64,000 bases of DNA from Rhizobium leguminosarum (GTDB taxonomy: Bacteria; Pseudomonadota; Alphaproteobacteria; Rhizobiales; Rhizobiaceae). Where the stretch lies: assembly GCF_001652265.1 (NCBI RefSeq), contig NZ_LWBS01000315.1:1-64000 (forward strand), read 5' to 3'. The position numbers were made by a program, and so were the translations under genes. Position 1 is the first letter of the stretch; each line of letters starts with the position of its first letter. Shown here in pieces: positions 28,526-38,045 of this stretch. Under the pieces are notes generated by a model. It ran no database searches and was not told where the DNA came from. It worked only from the letters and a program-made list of their open reading frames with translations.

Positions 28526-29038
28526 ATGATCTTCTTCACCAGCGACACCCATTTCGGCGACCCTCGCGTTCTTCGCATCGATCGGAGGCCCTTCACCGAC
28601 ATGGCGACCCACGACGTCGCGCTGATCAGGAACTGGAACGCACTTGTCGGTGTTGACGACGACATCTGGCATTTGGGGGACTTCATGTCTCCGCGGGCTG
28701 GGACCTGCGACGGACTGCTCAGCCGCCTTCACGGTAGAAAGCATCTCATCATCGGCAACAACGACCCGGAGGCGACAAGCGAGGCGCCTGGGTGGAGCAG
28801 CGTGCAGCATTACAAAGAGCTGAATTGCGGGAGCCATCATCTAGTGCTGTGTCATTACGCGTTTCGAACCTGGAACCAGATGGGCAAAGGCGCGATTAAT
28901 CTTCATGGACACTCCCACGGTAGGCTAAAGCCGGCACCGCGGCAGTTCGACGTCGGCGTCGATGCGCGCGAACTTCAGCCAATCACCCTTGACGCTCTGC
29001 TTGCCTCAGCCAAGGGAAAATCAAACGAGGCACGCTGA
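28526..29038 (+). CDS. Calcineurin-like metallophosphoesterase
   Basis: This 170-residue protein has the metal-binding series of the family in order: FTSDTHFGD (residues 4-12), HLGDF, GNND, CHYAF and GHSHG. It is a short single-domain version, close to bacterial phosphoesterases of the YfcE-like or ligase-associated kind. The ATG before IFFTSDTH was chosen since upstream residues do not look like protein. No strong ribosome binding site is visible. The substrate is unknown; nearby genes give no hint. Confidence 0.85.
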   Translation: MIFFTSDTHFGDPRVLRIDRRPFTDMATHDVALIRNWNALVGVDDDIWHLGDFMSPRAGTCDGLLSRLHGRKHLIIGNNDPEATSEAPGWSSVQHYKELNCGSHHLVLCHYAFRTWNQMGKGAINLHGHSHGRLKPAPRQFDVGVDARELQPITLDALLASAKGKSNEAR

Positions 29039-29041
29039 ATT

Positions 29042-29064
29042 GAGCAGCGATGCGATCGCTGCTC
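29042..29064. terminator. Strong hairpin after the metallophosphoesterase gene
   Basis: GAGCAGCGAT (29042-29051) and ATCGCTGCTC (29055-29064) are exact complements with a 3-nt loop, starting 4 nt after the stop codon. There is no T-tract, so it is either a Rho-assisted end or a 3' stability element. Confidence 0.45.
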
Positions 29065-29331
29065 CGTCGGTCCTCGGCGTCTGCTCGGCCACATCTCCAC
29101 GGCCAATGATCCGGCCTTACCATAAAAGAACGGTTCAGCTTGGCGCCGCGACGGCGCCAGCAAGAAGCTGAGGCAGAAGGAACGAAGAGAGGCGAGGAAG
29201 CAAGAGGGTCAGCTGGCGTTCGAGTTTTCATCAAGGGAGGCGCCAGCCTATTTCGGCCAGATCCCCAAGGCGGCTGGGCAGCTGAGAGAAACCGATCCCG
29301 GCTCGAGCAACTCACCCGTCGGCGCAACCGT

Positions 29332-30165
29332 TCATGTTTGTCCTGCCAGCATCCTGATCCGGCTGTCGAACTCGCCACGGTCGACATAAAAGCCCTTGAG
29401 CAGCCGGTGACCTGTCATCGGATCGAAAGCGGTTCGGCCATGCAGGATCCGCCTGTTGTCGAAGACGACCATCTCTCCAGGCTTCATTCTGAATGTAATG
29501 ATATTGGCCGGGTCACGCGTCTCCGCCATGAACCTCCGGTAGGCTGCATAATAATCGGCCATCACGGTGTCGGGTATATCGAAGCTGTCCATGAGATGGG
29601 CGCTGTAGCGGACATCGAAAACGCGGTCCCGCTCATCGACGCTGACCATCGGTCTATGCACGCGAATATCATATTGGCGATCGTGGAAGCGGTACGGAAT
29701 TGGAATCGACGTTAGCAGCCGGAACGCCTCGGCGTCCTTACGGCGGACCTTCTCGGCAATCATGTAGGCGTCCGCGAACACGGATTCGCCGCCTTCCGCG
29801 CCGTTCCGCACACAGTGAAGGAACTGGTATCCCGGCGGCATTTCCTGGTTCGGAAGGTCGGTGTGAAGGGGCAGGGCGTGCGAGGTGTAAGCAAGATTGT
29901 TAGGATCGGGAATGGTCTCGACACGGAAAGTCAGGCCGAAATTCGTGCGCCTCAGAAACCCGATGCGTTCCCCGAGCGCCACGCCTGCTTCCTCGTTATC
30001 TTCAAGCCCGGTGACCACCGAAAGACCGTGCCTCTTCGTGTTGCAAAGCCATTCGAAGAAGACGTGGTCGTCCGAGAGATCGCCGACAGACACTTTGGGA
30101 ATGCGTAAGTCCGTTTCCCAGATCTCGGCGGCTATATCGGCGGGGTCGGCCGCGCGTACACCCGG
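29332..30165 (-). pseudogene. Gamma-butyrobetaine-dioxygenase-like (TauD/TfdA family), 5'-truncated
   Basis: The minus-strand frame encodes the catalytic part of a Fe(II)/2-oxoglutarate dioxygenase of the gamma-butyrobetaine hydroxylase group. The metal ligands are His and Asp in LPLHTDLPNQE and the distal His in RRILHGRTAFD; the 2-oxoglutarate Arg is in TGHRLLKGFYV. Recognisable sequence begins near AADPADIAAEIWETDLRIP, about residue 120 of a normal 380-residue protein, and the N-terminal domain is missing. A GTG at 30093 could give a 253-residue product. The break coincides with the 5' break of the SulP gene on the other strand, pointing to one deletion or inversion. Confidence 0.7.
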
Positions 30166-30167
30166 GC

Positions 30168-31292
30168 GTGGCCGTGCCCGCAGCAGGCGGCATAGAGAAC
30201 GTCACCGCCATCGACGAGAGCGTCAGCCGATTAACGGGCGCCAATGTCACCAACGAGGCCGTCGCACTGTTGGTCGGCCTCATCGCTCTCCTTGCGATGG
30301 TGTGTTGGGAGAAATTCCGCCCGAAATCACTGTCGCTGGTCCCGGGAGCTCTTGTCGGTGTCGCTGCCGCTACAATCTTGACAACCACGCTTGAACTCCC
30401 GATCGCCCGCGTGGACGTGCCCGCCTCTCTAGTAGACAGCATATCCTTTCCGACGGCCGGGAATTTCGCCCAGCTTGTGCAGCCGGGCATTATTTTAATG
30501 ACGTTGATGATTGCCGTCATTGCAAGCGCCGAAACGCTTCTTTCCGCGGCCGCCGTCGACCGAATGCACGATGGAGAGCGTACCCGCTTCAACAAGGAAT
30601 TATTCGCCCAAGGCGTCGGTAACGGCCTTTGTGGATTGCTCGGGGCATTGCCGATCACGGGTGTCATTGTTCATTCATCGGCCAATATCCAGGCCGGAGC
30701 TCGCACGCGCACCTCGGCAATATTACATGGCGTTTGGATTCTGGCGTTGGTGGCGCTTTTGCCGGGCGTGCTGGGGATGGTGCCGTTGACGGCGCTTGCC
30801 GCCGTACTGCTCGTCACTGGCTGGAGGCTGATCAGTCTCCACCATGTGCGTCACTTGTTCGAGCACCATGGTCTCGTACCGGTCGGAATCTGGGCGGTGA
30901 CGGTGGCCATGGTCGTCCTGCAGGATTTGCTGGTCGGCGTGGCGCTCGGCCTTGCGCTGTCGATTCTGGAAATTCTCCCCTATCTGCGCAGGAAGCTTGT
31001 GATCAGGCATGCTGAGGTCGATAACGAAATTCATGTCCGTTTGCGCGGAGCGGTCACCTGCAAAGACGTGCCGGCGCTACTCAGCACGTTCGAAGGGCTA
31101 CCCGACGGCCGCAAAGTAAATATCATCGGCAAACACCTGTTTTACATGGATCACACCAGCGCTGAGACGATCAGCGAATGGCTCCGGCGCGAGACGAAAT
31201 CTGGCCGAATCGTCGAGATCCACCCGCCCCGGGCCGCCCGTCATCCCCGCCTCAAGCCGCTGTTTGATCGATTCTCAGCCGAAGCCGCCTGA
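30168..31292 (+). pseudogene. SulP family anion transporter, 5'-truncated
   Basis: The frame encodes about 374 residues of a SulP transporter, ending with a STAS-like domain (about 277-374, for example VRLRGAVTCKDVPALLSTF). The remaining membrane part includes the conserved SAETLLSAAAVDRM and GNGLCGLLGALPITGVIVHSSANIQAGA. The first several helices, about 150-200 residues, are absent, so it should not transport. A usable start is not obvious. It abuts the truncated dioxygenase head to head. Confidence 0.75.
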
Positions 31293-31889
31293 ACCTGCGA
31301 GGAGGGCAGCTCCATTGCTCTCCCGCCGCTCGTCCGTAAACGCAGACATCGTCAGGCGGACGAATGGTCGGAGGGCAATTGGACGGTTGCAACCGGCGCT
31401 GTACACCGCTTCTGCAGATATCGGTGCTAGGGTGAAAGGCGCGATCGTCCTGCTGGACGCGGCGGCATCCGGACGATGGAAGGTCCGCGAGCGCTGGTTT
31501 CCTTCGGCGGACCCTGGCCGGGTCGGTGAAGCAATAGGAGGGGTCAATTCTTCACTTCGCTTGACAAATATTAGGCAGCGATCTGTGATCAGTGACGAAC
31601 GGTGTCTGCCTTCGGCGTTCACAACGCCTCATTATGGCCTTTTGATTAAAGCTCCTGATCAGTTTGCGCGGCAGCTCGCCGCCCGCGTGTCGTTCAACAA
31701 GGCCGGGCAAAGCCGGGCCGTCCAAGTGGCAAGCATATCAACGAAACTACAGTCCAGAGCCGCTGGTTGGCGGCGCTCTTGCTATGACGGTTGGCTGCTG
31801 TCGATTAACCATTCACGAACGATAGCCATTGCGACGCCATTAAGCGTTCCTGCTTTATCATATTCAAAATTATAAATGCCGGGGGTCGC
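31293..31889. other. Stretch without a supported gene before the GGDEF-EAL gene
   Basis: One longer plus-strand frame (31264-31875) is open but has low-complexity basic composition, no ribosome binding site and overlaps the SulP remnant; I do not support it. The end near 31840-31880 is AT-rich and probably holds the promoter of the next gene. Confidence 0.45.
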
Positions 31890-34058
31890 ATGGGTTGGTT
31901 CTTACGGTCGAAGCTATTCCTCTTGGGCCTTCTTCCATTTGTTATTTCAATGATCATCGGGTCGCTCGTCCTTGGAAGCCTGTATTGGTCGGCCGCCCAA
32001 ATGGACGTGGCCGCCGGCAGACGCCAGCAGGATCTCGTTACTCTGATCGTCTCGAACATGCGGGCGGCGATTGCACACGACCAGGAAAGCGTGACCGTCT
32101 GGGACGATGCGGTCGCAAAGACGGCCGAGCGTGACGCCGACTGGCTGGAGACCAACCTGGGCAGCTGGATGCATACCTATTTCCAGCACGACGCGGCGTT
32201 CGTCGTCGCTCCGGACGACACCGACATCTACCATTTCGTCGCCACCGAAAGCCATGCGGTGGCACTGGATGAGTTCCGCCAGGCTTATCTCCCACTCGCT
32301 ACACGATTGCGCGAACGGTTGCTGTCGGGCGACACCACCGGTGTCACCAATCGTGTGCTGTCGATCGGTGAGAGCGACTTGAAGATCGTGGACGGCAGGC
32401 CAGCCATTGTCAGCGTCAAGCCAATCGTCTCGGATACCGGAGATTTGGAACAGCAGCCGGGCCAGGAGAACCTGCATGTGGCGGTCCGTTTCCTTGACGG
32501 TACCTTCCCGAGCAGCATCGGGAGCCAGTATCAATTCGAAGACATGCATTTCACCCGCCTGGTCAATGATCGCGGCCATGCCGATGTTCCGCTGACCTCG
32601 TCAAAGGGCGATACGATCGGCTACTTGTGCTGGACGCCCTTCCGGCCCGGCGCTACCGTCCGGAACGAGACTCTGCCCGCCGTTGGCGTCAGCGTCCTTT
32701 GCATCTTCGGCGCTACTAGTGTGCTCGGATCCTTGCTGTTCCGCCGGTCAGTGCGGCTTGTTGCAAGCCGTGCCGAGTTGCAGCACCTTGCTCATCACGA
32801 CGTACTCACCGGGCTCGCCAACCGCGCCAGTTTCAACCAAGCTCTCGAAAATCAGATGAACGCCGCTTTGGCTGAGGATGTTCATGGCGTGCTGTTCGTC
32901 GACCTCGACCGATTCAAGGTGGTGAATGACACCTTTGGCCATCCCACAGGAGATCGCCTGATAACAATGGTTGCAAAGAGGCTGCGGGAGGTGCTGCCTG
33001 AGGCAATCATCGGCCGCATTGGTGGCGATGAGTTCACTGCGCTTCTGCGGGGGGGCACAGAGCAGGATCTCGTGAAAGCTGCTGAAGCTGTGGTCCGCGC
33101 AATGGAGCAGCCGTTCGACCTCGACGGCGCCATGGCAACGATTGGCGCGAGTGTCGGGGCCGCATCCGCCGCTGGAAACGCGGATCCAACGGAATTAATG
33201 CGACAAGCTGATATTGCGCTCTATCACGCGAAGGCGGCGGGCCGGAACCGTTACGCGGTTTTCGGCGAGCACATGGATCAGCTGCTGCGGGTGCGCCGTG
33301 AGCTTGAAAACGATCTTCGCCATGCCGTCGAGACGAAGACGCAGATCGAGATCCATTATCAGCCGGTCTATTCGGCAACGACCGGAGAGATGTGCTCTGT
33401 GGAGGCGCTTGCGCGGTGGCGGCATCCCATAAAAGGGATGATCGGACCCGATATCTTCATCCCCATCGCAGAAGAAACAGGACTGATCGCGGCGCTGGGA
33501 GCTACTGTTCTGGATGACGCGTGTGCAACGATCTCTGCCTGGGATGATCTCCCGGCTTCCGTCAATGCGTCAGCGGCCGAGCTGAAATTAGAGTCCTATC
33601 CGCTTCGCGTTCTTTCCACCCTTGCACGGCATAATATTCACCCGAGCAGGCTTGAGATCGAGGTCACCGAGAGCTTGCTGCTGGACGGCTCCGGCCAATG
33701 CGAAAAGACGATCGGGACGCTCCGAAAGGCAGGTGTGCGCTTCGCCATCGATGATTTTGGCACCGGCTACTCTTCGTTCGGCCGCGTGCAGGACGTGAGC
33801 ATCGATCGTATCAAGATCGACAAAGTGTTCGTCGACGAGTTGAGCCGCAGCGGCAACAACGGAATTATCGCCGGCATGATCAGCATGGCGCGTGCAAAAG
33901 GGCTCGAAATCACCGCCGAGGGTGTTGAGACGGATGAGCAGCGCAAGATGCTCGGCGACCTCGGCTGTGACCACCTTCAGGGATTCCTCCTCTCGAGACC
34001 GCTGACACGCGGGCAACTGAACTCGTTTCAGCGCAAGGCGGCGTCTGTGAAATCGTAG
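31890..34058 (+). CDS. Membrane-bound diguanylate cyclase/phosphodiesterase (CHASE4-GGDEF-EAL)
   Basis: This 722-residue protein makes and/or degrades cyclic di-GMP. A membrane helix at residues 8-32 and another near 265-290 bracket a periplasmic CHASE4-type sensor (WDDAVAKT, WLETNLG, YDHAF-like region). The GGDEF domain has an intact GGDEF at residues 378-382, so synthesis is possible. The EAL domain has EAL at 505-507 (VEALARWRHP), DDFGTGYSS and AEGVET, so hydrolysis also looks possible. Which activity dominates cannot be told. GGGGG precedes the ATG. It stands alone in its neighbourhood. Confidence 0.93.
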   Translation: MGWFLRSKLFLLGLLPFVISMIIGSLVLGSLYWSAAQMDVAAGRRQQDLVTLIVSNMRAAIAHDQESVTVWDDAVAKTAERDADWLETNLGSWMHTYFQHDAAFVVAPDDTDIYHFVATESHAVALDEFRQAYLPLATRLRERLLSGDTTGVTNRVLSIGESDLKIVDGRPAIVSVKPIVSDTGDLEQQPGQENLHVAVRFLDGTFPSSIGSQYQFEDMHFTRLVNDRGHADVPLTSSKGDTIGYLCWTPFRPGATVRNETLPAVGVSVLCIFGATSVLGSLLFRRSVRLVASRAELQHLAHHDVLTGLANRASFNQALENQMNAALAEDVHGVLFVDLDRFKVVNDTFGHPTGDRLITMVAKRLREVLPEAIIGRIGGDEFTALLRGGTEQDLVKAAEAVVRAMEQPFDLDGAMATIGASVGAASAAGNADPTELMRQADIALYHAKAAGRNRYAVFGEHMDQLLRVRRELENDLRHAVETKTQIEIHYQPVYSATTGEMCSVEALARWRHPIKGMIGPDIFIPIAEETGLIAALGATVLDDACATISAWDDLPASVNASAAELKLESYPLRVLSTLARHNIHPSRLEIEVTESLLLDGSGQCEKTIGTLRKAGVRFAIDDFGTGYSSFGRVQDVSIDRIKIDKVFVDELSRSGNNGIIAGMISMARAKGLEITAEGVETDEQRKMLGDLGCDHLQGFLLSRPLTRGQLNSFQRKAASVKS

Positions 34059-34326
34059 CTTGCTTACGATCGTCATCGGGGCATGTTGTGAATCCGGAAG
34101 GTCGAGCGAGTGGTTGATCCCAGGCTTGATGGAGCATCCTTGTCTTCCGAATCCGAGGATGCGCTATGGGCCAGGTTCTTCATGGGAGCGCCACGACGAC
34201 AGAGGCAGTCCGTCGAGCGATACAACGTGGTCAAGCACAATGTGCTCACCGCTCAATGCCCTTCGATGTGCGGGCCGAGGAGAAGATGCACCACTTGCAA
34301 AGGAGCGGCGCATCATCTGGATCGGA

Positions 34327-35052
34327 TCAGACTTGGGTAGCTCCACCATCGACGCAGACTTCGGCGCCCGTGGTGAAGCTGCTTTCATCGCTTGCAAGGA
34401 AGAGGGCAGCGGCGGCGACCTCTTCAGGCCTGCCGAGCCGGCCGAGTGGGATCATCCGCGTCAGCGCCTGGCGTACCTCTTCCGTCGTATCGGCCATCAT
34501 CGCTGTATCTGTCGGGCCGGGGCTGACGACGTTGACGCGGATTCCCTTTGGCGCAAGTTCATTGGCCCAGGTGCGGGTGAACGAGCGAACCGCTGCCTTG
34601 CTGGCGCTATAGACGCCATATCCCTTGGTGCCGATGACATCGGCGATCGAGCCAATCAGAACGATAGATCCGCCAGGCCGCATCAGCTTGAGTGCACCCT
34701 GGGCTGCAAACAGCAGGGAACGGACATTCAGTCCAAATATGCGGTCAAAAAGATCCTCCGAGATATCTCCGAGCATTGCGAACTCCGAAATGCCGGCATT
34801 CAGCACGAGGATGTCGATCCGTCCCTGTTCGGTCCGCAGCAGCTCGAACACTTGCTCCAGTTCTGTGAGAATGCCAGCGTCGGCACGAACAGGCACGATC
34901 ATCCCTGCGCCTGCGCTTGCAACATCCATGCCTGCCTTCCGGCTGGTGGCGTAAACCCGGGCCCCCTCGACGGCGAAACGCTGCGAAATCGCGCCTCCGA
35001 TCCCGCCTGCACCGCCGATAACGAGGGCGATTTTATTGGCCAACTTGCTCAT
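34327..35052 (-). CDS. Short-chain dehydrogenase/reductase (SDR)
   Basis: This 241-residue classical SDR has the NAD(P) motif VIGGAGGIGGAISQRF (residues 11-26), NAG in VLNAGISEF, catalytic Ser in LIGSIADV, YxxxK in YGVYSASKAAV and the C-terminal ASDESSFTTGAEVCVDGG. AAGGAG precedes the ATG. It is divergent from the HxlR gene, with a perfect inverted repeat between them, so HxlR is its likely regulator. Four other SDR genes or pseudogenes of the same subgroup lie in this window. Substrate unknown. Confidence 0.9.
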   Translation of the reverse strand: MSKLANKIALVIGGAGGIGGAISQRFAVEGARVYATSRKAGMDVASAGAGMIVPVRADAGILTELEQVFELLRTEQGRIDILVLNAGISEFAMLGDISEDLFDRIFGLNVRSLLFAAQGALKLMRPGGSIVLIGSIADVIGTKGYGVYSASKAAVRSFTRTWANELAPKGIRVNVVSPGPTDTAMMADTTEEVRQALTRMIPLGRLGRPEEVAAAALFLASDESSFTTGAEVCVDGGATQV

Positions 35053-35081
35053 TTCTGCTCCTTGCGATGTCTGTTCAAGGA

Positions 35082-35104
35082 GTAGATATACGGTCTATAT
35101 CTAC
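35082..35104. promoter_or_regulatory. Candidate HxlR operator between SDR and hxlR genes
   Basis: GTAGATATA (35082-35090) and TATATCTAC (35096-35104) are perfect inverted arms of 9 bp around CGGTC. The site sits in the 98-bp divergent intergenic region, where it can control both promoters. HxlR proteins bind such dyads, so the match to its neighbour is a reasonable inference. Confidence 0.65.
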
Positions 35105-35150
35105 GGCGAAATACGCACCATAGGTAAAGCAGGTATCGAGGAGTATATCG

Positions 35151-35570
35151 ATGTCACCATTCGTTCGGCAGGCGGACAAGGAACAGCCGCTGGGACGGTC
35201 GGCGAAGCGCATCATCGATGAGGCGCTGATCGACGCAAGGAAGGCAAAGCCGATCCTCGAGCAGATCGGCAATAAGTGGTCGATCTTGATTCTGACGGTC
35301 CTCTGTACAAGACCGTCACGGTTCAACGAGATCATGCGCCGCCTCGACGGGATTACTCATAAGGCGCTGGCCGATGCGTTGAAGAGGCTTGAGCGCAACG
35401 GTCTCATCAAGCGCCATGTACTTGCCACGGCGCCGGTCGGCGTGGAGTACACGATCACGCCGCTCGGCGAGTCTCTGAGGGAGCCGTTCGAGGCGCTCTA
35501 CGCTTGGGCATTGGCACATAGCTCCGAAATGGAGGGCGCGCAGACCGCGTACGATTGGCAAAGAGACTGA
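35151..35570 (+). CDS. HxlR family transcriptional regulator
   Basis: This 139-residue winged-helix protein has the HxlR core: IGNKWSILILTVL, RPSRFNEIMRRLDGITHKALADALKRLERNGLI and VEYTITPLGESL. It is slightly long owing to a 35-residue N-terminal extension. Members often lack the family cysteine sensor in an obvious place; one Cys is at LTVLCTRPS. It diverges from the SDR at 35052. Confidence 0.92.
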   Translation: MSPFVRQADKEQPLGRSAKRIIDEALIDARKAKPILEQIGNKWSILILTVLCTRPSRFNEIMRRLDGITHKALADALKRLERNGLIKRHVLATAPVGVEYTITPLGESLREPFEALYAWALAHSSEMEGAQTAYDWQRD

Positions 35571-35585
35571 CTTTGGGCCAACCAT

Positions 35586-36092
35586 TCACTCTGCCCATCG
35601 ACGATTGAGCGCCTGGCAAGTGTAGCCGGCCAATCCGCCAATTGCTGTCGCGCCAAAGAGGTGAAGGAAAGACACGGCTGTCATGTCGAACTCAGCAGCG
35701 AACCACGTGACCATGCCCAGGAACCAGGCGAGCATGTTGCCGGTGACGTGTTGCGTCCGCAGACCGACGATCAGGAGGGCGACGAGGAAGACAACCAAAG
35801 GCAGGGCGAGATGGCCCAGTGCCGGGATAAGCGCTCCTGTCAGAACTCCGGATGCTGCGCCGATGGCAAGGCCAAGCCACAGGCACAACATGGCGGAAAG
35901 ACTATTCGTCAGTGAGGTCGGTCGGGTGAACCAGGCGATAAAACCGGCGAACATGACCCAGACTTCCAACGCGAGTGCTGCGCTCAGCCACGCGGCGGCG
36001 GCCGCAACGACGGAAGCGATGACAGTCCAGAGAACGAATTTTCCACGCGTCTGACGGTGAACAGCGGTTGACTGATTTTGAACATTGCTCAT
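35586..36092 (-). CDS. DUF1097 family membrane protein
   Basis: This 168-residue protein has about five hydrophobic helices (first at VLWTVIASVVAAAAAWLSAAL, last at LHLFGATAIGGLAG), matching the DUF1097 inner-membrane family (YcdZ-like) of unknown function. The ATG at 36092 was chosen because AAGGAAG lies just upstream; an earlier in-frame start lacks such a signal. It converges with the HxlR gene and follows no clear operon. Confidence 0.75.
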   Translation of the reverse strand: MSNVQNQSTAVHRQTRGKFVLWTVIASVVAAAAAWLSAALALEVWVMFAGFIAWFTRPTSLTNSLSAMLCLWLGLAIGAASGVLTGALIPALGHLALPLVVFLVALLIVGLRTQHVTGNMLAWFLGMVTWFAAEFDMTAVSFLHLFGATAIGGLAGYTCQALNRRWAE

Positions 36093-36244
36093 GCCGATCT
36101 TCCTTCTTTCTGTCTTCTTGATCATGTTGGATGGTATGTTGATCATGCCGCGCATGCGGAATGAGCGACATGATTTCGCCTGCCGCCACTCATTTCTCTT
36201 GTGTCACATCGCTGCGATGGCGCTCCTAAACCGCGCGGTATGGC

Positions 36245-36991
36245 CTAAAGCCCATTGAAGAGCCAAAAACGACGCGCGTAGTCGCCATCCCGTTCGGCGA
36301 AGCGCTCTCCTCTGACGCGCTCGACCAGGATTTCGCCGTCAGGTGTGTCCGCCGCGGCAAGCAGTTGCATCACCTCAGTGATGAAGGCGGGCAGAGGCAT
36401 GGCATGAGGATCGGTCAGCTGGTGCGGGCCACTCAGTTCCGTCTGGACATAGGGTGGCGCCAGCTCCAGGACCTCGACCGACGCGCCGCGAAGCTGGACG
36501 CGCAGCGATTGCAGCCAGGAATGCAGGAACGCCTTGGTGGCGCAATAGGTGGGAAAGTTGTTGCGCGGGACGAAGGCAAGACCGGAGGTCGTGGTGATGA
36601 TCGTTGCCTGCGGCTTTGCCCTCAACATCGGGAGGAAGGCCGCAGTTATATGGAGCACGCTCATGATGTTGGTCTCGATAATGTCGCGCGAGACCGCGAG
36701 ATCAGGCTTGGACGTCAGGCTTTCTGACTGCGAGATGCCTGCATTGTTCACGAGCACATTCAATTCCGGTATTTTCTTGCGGACACGATCCGCGAAGGCG
36801 TCGATTGCGGCGGCGTCCTGTACGTCGAGCTGAAAGCCGATCATGCCGGGATTAGCCGCCGTGATCTCGTCGATGCGACTTTGGCGGCGGCCGGCGATGA
36901 TGACCTGGTTGCCGAGTCTGTGAAAGGCTTCGGCGAGGCCCCGGCCGATGCCGCTGGTGCCGCCAGTGATGAGGATGGTATTCCGTGTCAT
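36245..36991 (-). CDS. SDR family oxidoreductase, DltE-like
   Basis: This 248-residue SDR has TGGTSGIGRGLAEAF (residues 7-21), NNAGISQSE, Ser in ITTTSGLAF and Tyr/Lys in YCATKAFLHSW. The tail lacks the usual GG end of fabG-type enzymes, as in DltE-like proteins. The ATG at 36991 (TRNTILITGG) or one two codons earlier is the start. It lies 27 bp after the NmrA-like gene on the same strand, so the two form an operon divergent from the AraC regulator. Confidence 0.88.
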   Translation of the reverse strand: MTRNTILITGGTSGIGRGLAEAFHRLGNQVIIAGRRQSRIDEITAANPGMIGFQLDVQDAAAIDAFADRVRKKIPELNVLVNNAGISQSESLTSKPDLAVSRDIIETNIMSVLHITAAFLPMLRAKPQATIITTTSGLAFVPRNNFPTYCATKAFLHSWLQSLRVQLRGASVEVLELAPPYVQTELSGPHQLTDPHAMPLPAFITEVMQLLAAADTPDGEILVERVRGERFAERDGDYARRFWLFNGL

Positions 36992-37018
36992 CTGCATGAT
37001 GTCGATTTTCCTTGAGGG

Positions 37019-37903
37019 TCAGCCGAGGAGTGCCGGCCGCAGGACGTCTTCGCACCATTGGCGGAAACTCGTCGGGGTGGTGTTCTCAGGCGTTCTTTCG
37101 ATGCCGAGGTCGAGGCCTCGGTTCTTGGCATCGGCCATATCGGTCATGCCCTGTGCCATCGCTTCGGAAAAGCCGAATTGCAGGAAGCGAGCCTTATACG
37201 CTTCGAAAGGGATCTGCTGAAACCGTACAGGAGTGCCGAGAACCTCCGACATGATCTCCGCCATATCGTTAAAGGAGATGTTCTCAGGCCCCAGAACCGC
37301 AATGTCTTCCTGCCCGCTCCAGCTAGGGTCCGTCAGCAAGCGACTTGCCACAGCCGCAATGTCGCGGGTGGCGCAGCTTGGCAGTTTCAGATCACCGGAG
37401 ATCGGCGAGAAAAATAAACCCTGATTCTTGATCGACGCGGCCTGCATGAGAATATTGTCCATGAAGGACGGCATGGTCAGCGCCCGAAAATCGACGCCGG
37501 TGCTGGCGATCAGGTCGTCCATCGCAAGCGAGCCCGTGACATAGCCCGCTTTGCCAGCGAGGGGGGTGGTCCGGCCAAGGGCAGTGATGCCGACGACACG
37601 TTTTACGCCCTCGGCCTTAAGCGCGGCCGCGGCGGGACGTGAGAAGTCCACGTAGGCGGCCGTGACGCTTTCCGCTTTCGAATCCGCCGGCACCAGCCAG
37701 AACACCGCCTCCGCGCCTTCGAATGCGCGGTGCACGGTATCTGCGTCTGCATGAGAGCCCTGAACAACCTCGAGCTTTTGAAGGACGGCGTCTGGCAGTT
37801 TGGAAGGATCGCGCACGATAACGCGGACCGAAGCATCCCGCGCTAACAGGTTTTCGACAACCTGGTGACCGATATCGCCGGCGGGGGCGGTAACTACAAT
37901 CAT
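37019..37903 (-). CDS. NmrA-like NAD(P)-binding oxidoreductase (atypical SDR)
   Basis: This 294-residue protein starts MIVVTAPAGDIGHQVVENLL with a variant of the GxxGxxG motif and contains TALGRTTPLAGKAGY and ISFNDMAEIMSEVLGTPVRF, as in NmrA/azoreductase-type atypical SDRs. AAGGAG precedes the ATG at 37903. It is the first gene of the operon divergent from the AraC regulator. The role may be quinone or azo reduction or redox sensing; not determinable. Confidence 0.88.
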   Translation of the reverse strand: MIVVTAPAGDIGHQVVENLLARDASVRVIVRDPSKLPDAVLQKLEVVQGSHADADTVHRAFEGAEAVFWLVPADSKAESVTAAYVDFSRPAAAALKAEGVKRVVGITALGRTTPLAGKAGYVTGSLAMDDLIASTGVDFRALTMPSFMDNILMQAASIKNQGLFFSPISGDLKLPSCATRDIAAVASRLLTDPSWSGQEDIAVLGPENISFNDMAEIMSEVLGTPVRFQQIPFEAYKARFLQFGFSEAMAQGMTDMADAKNRGLDLGIERTPENTTPTSFRQWCEDVLRPALLG

Positions 37904-38045
37904 GATATGCTCCTTGGCTCCGTGGGGCGATGTAAGTTGTTGGTCCGGCAGTCGTTTAAAGCCTATGCCGCATACGTAAGGCATTGTAGGCGGACGCTCC
38001 ATGCTCTACAGTCGCTAATATCGTCGCGAGCGTCCGGAAAACGTC

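Noticed and set aside
31264..31875. A 203-codon plus-strand frame after the SulP remnant
   Set aside because: It overlaps the SulP end, has no ribosome binding site and no recognisable sequence.
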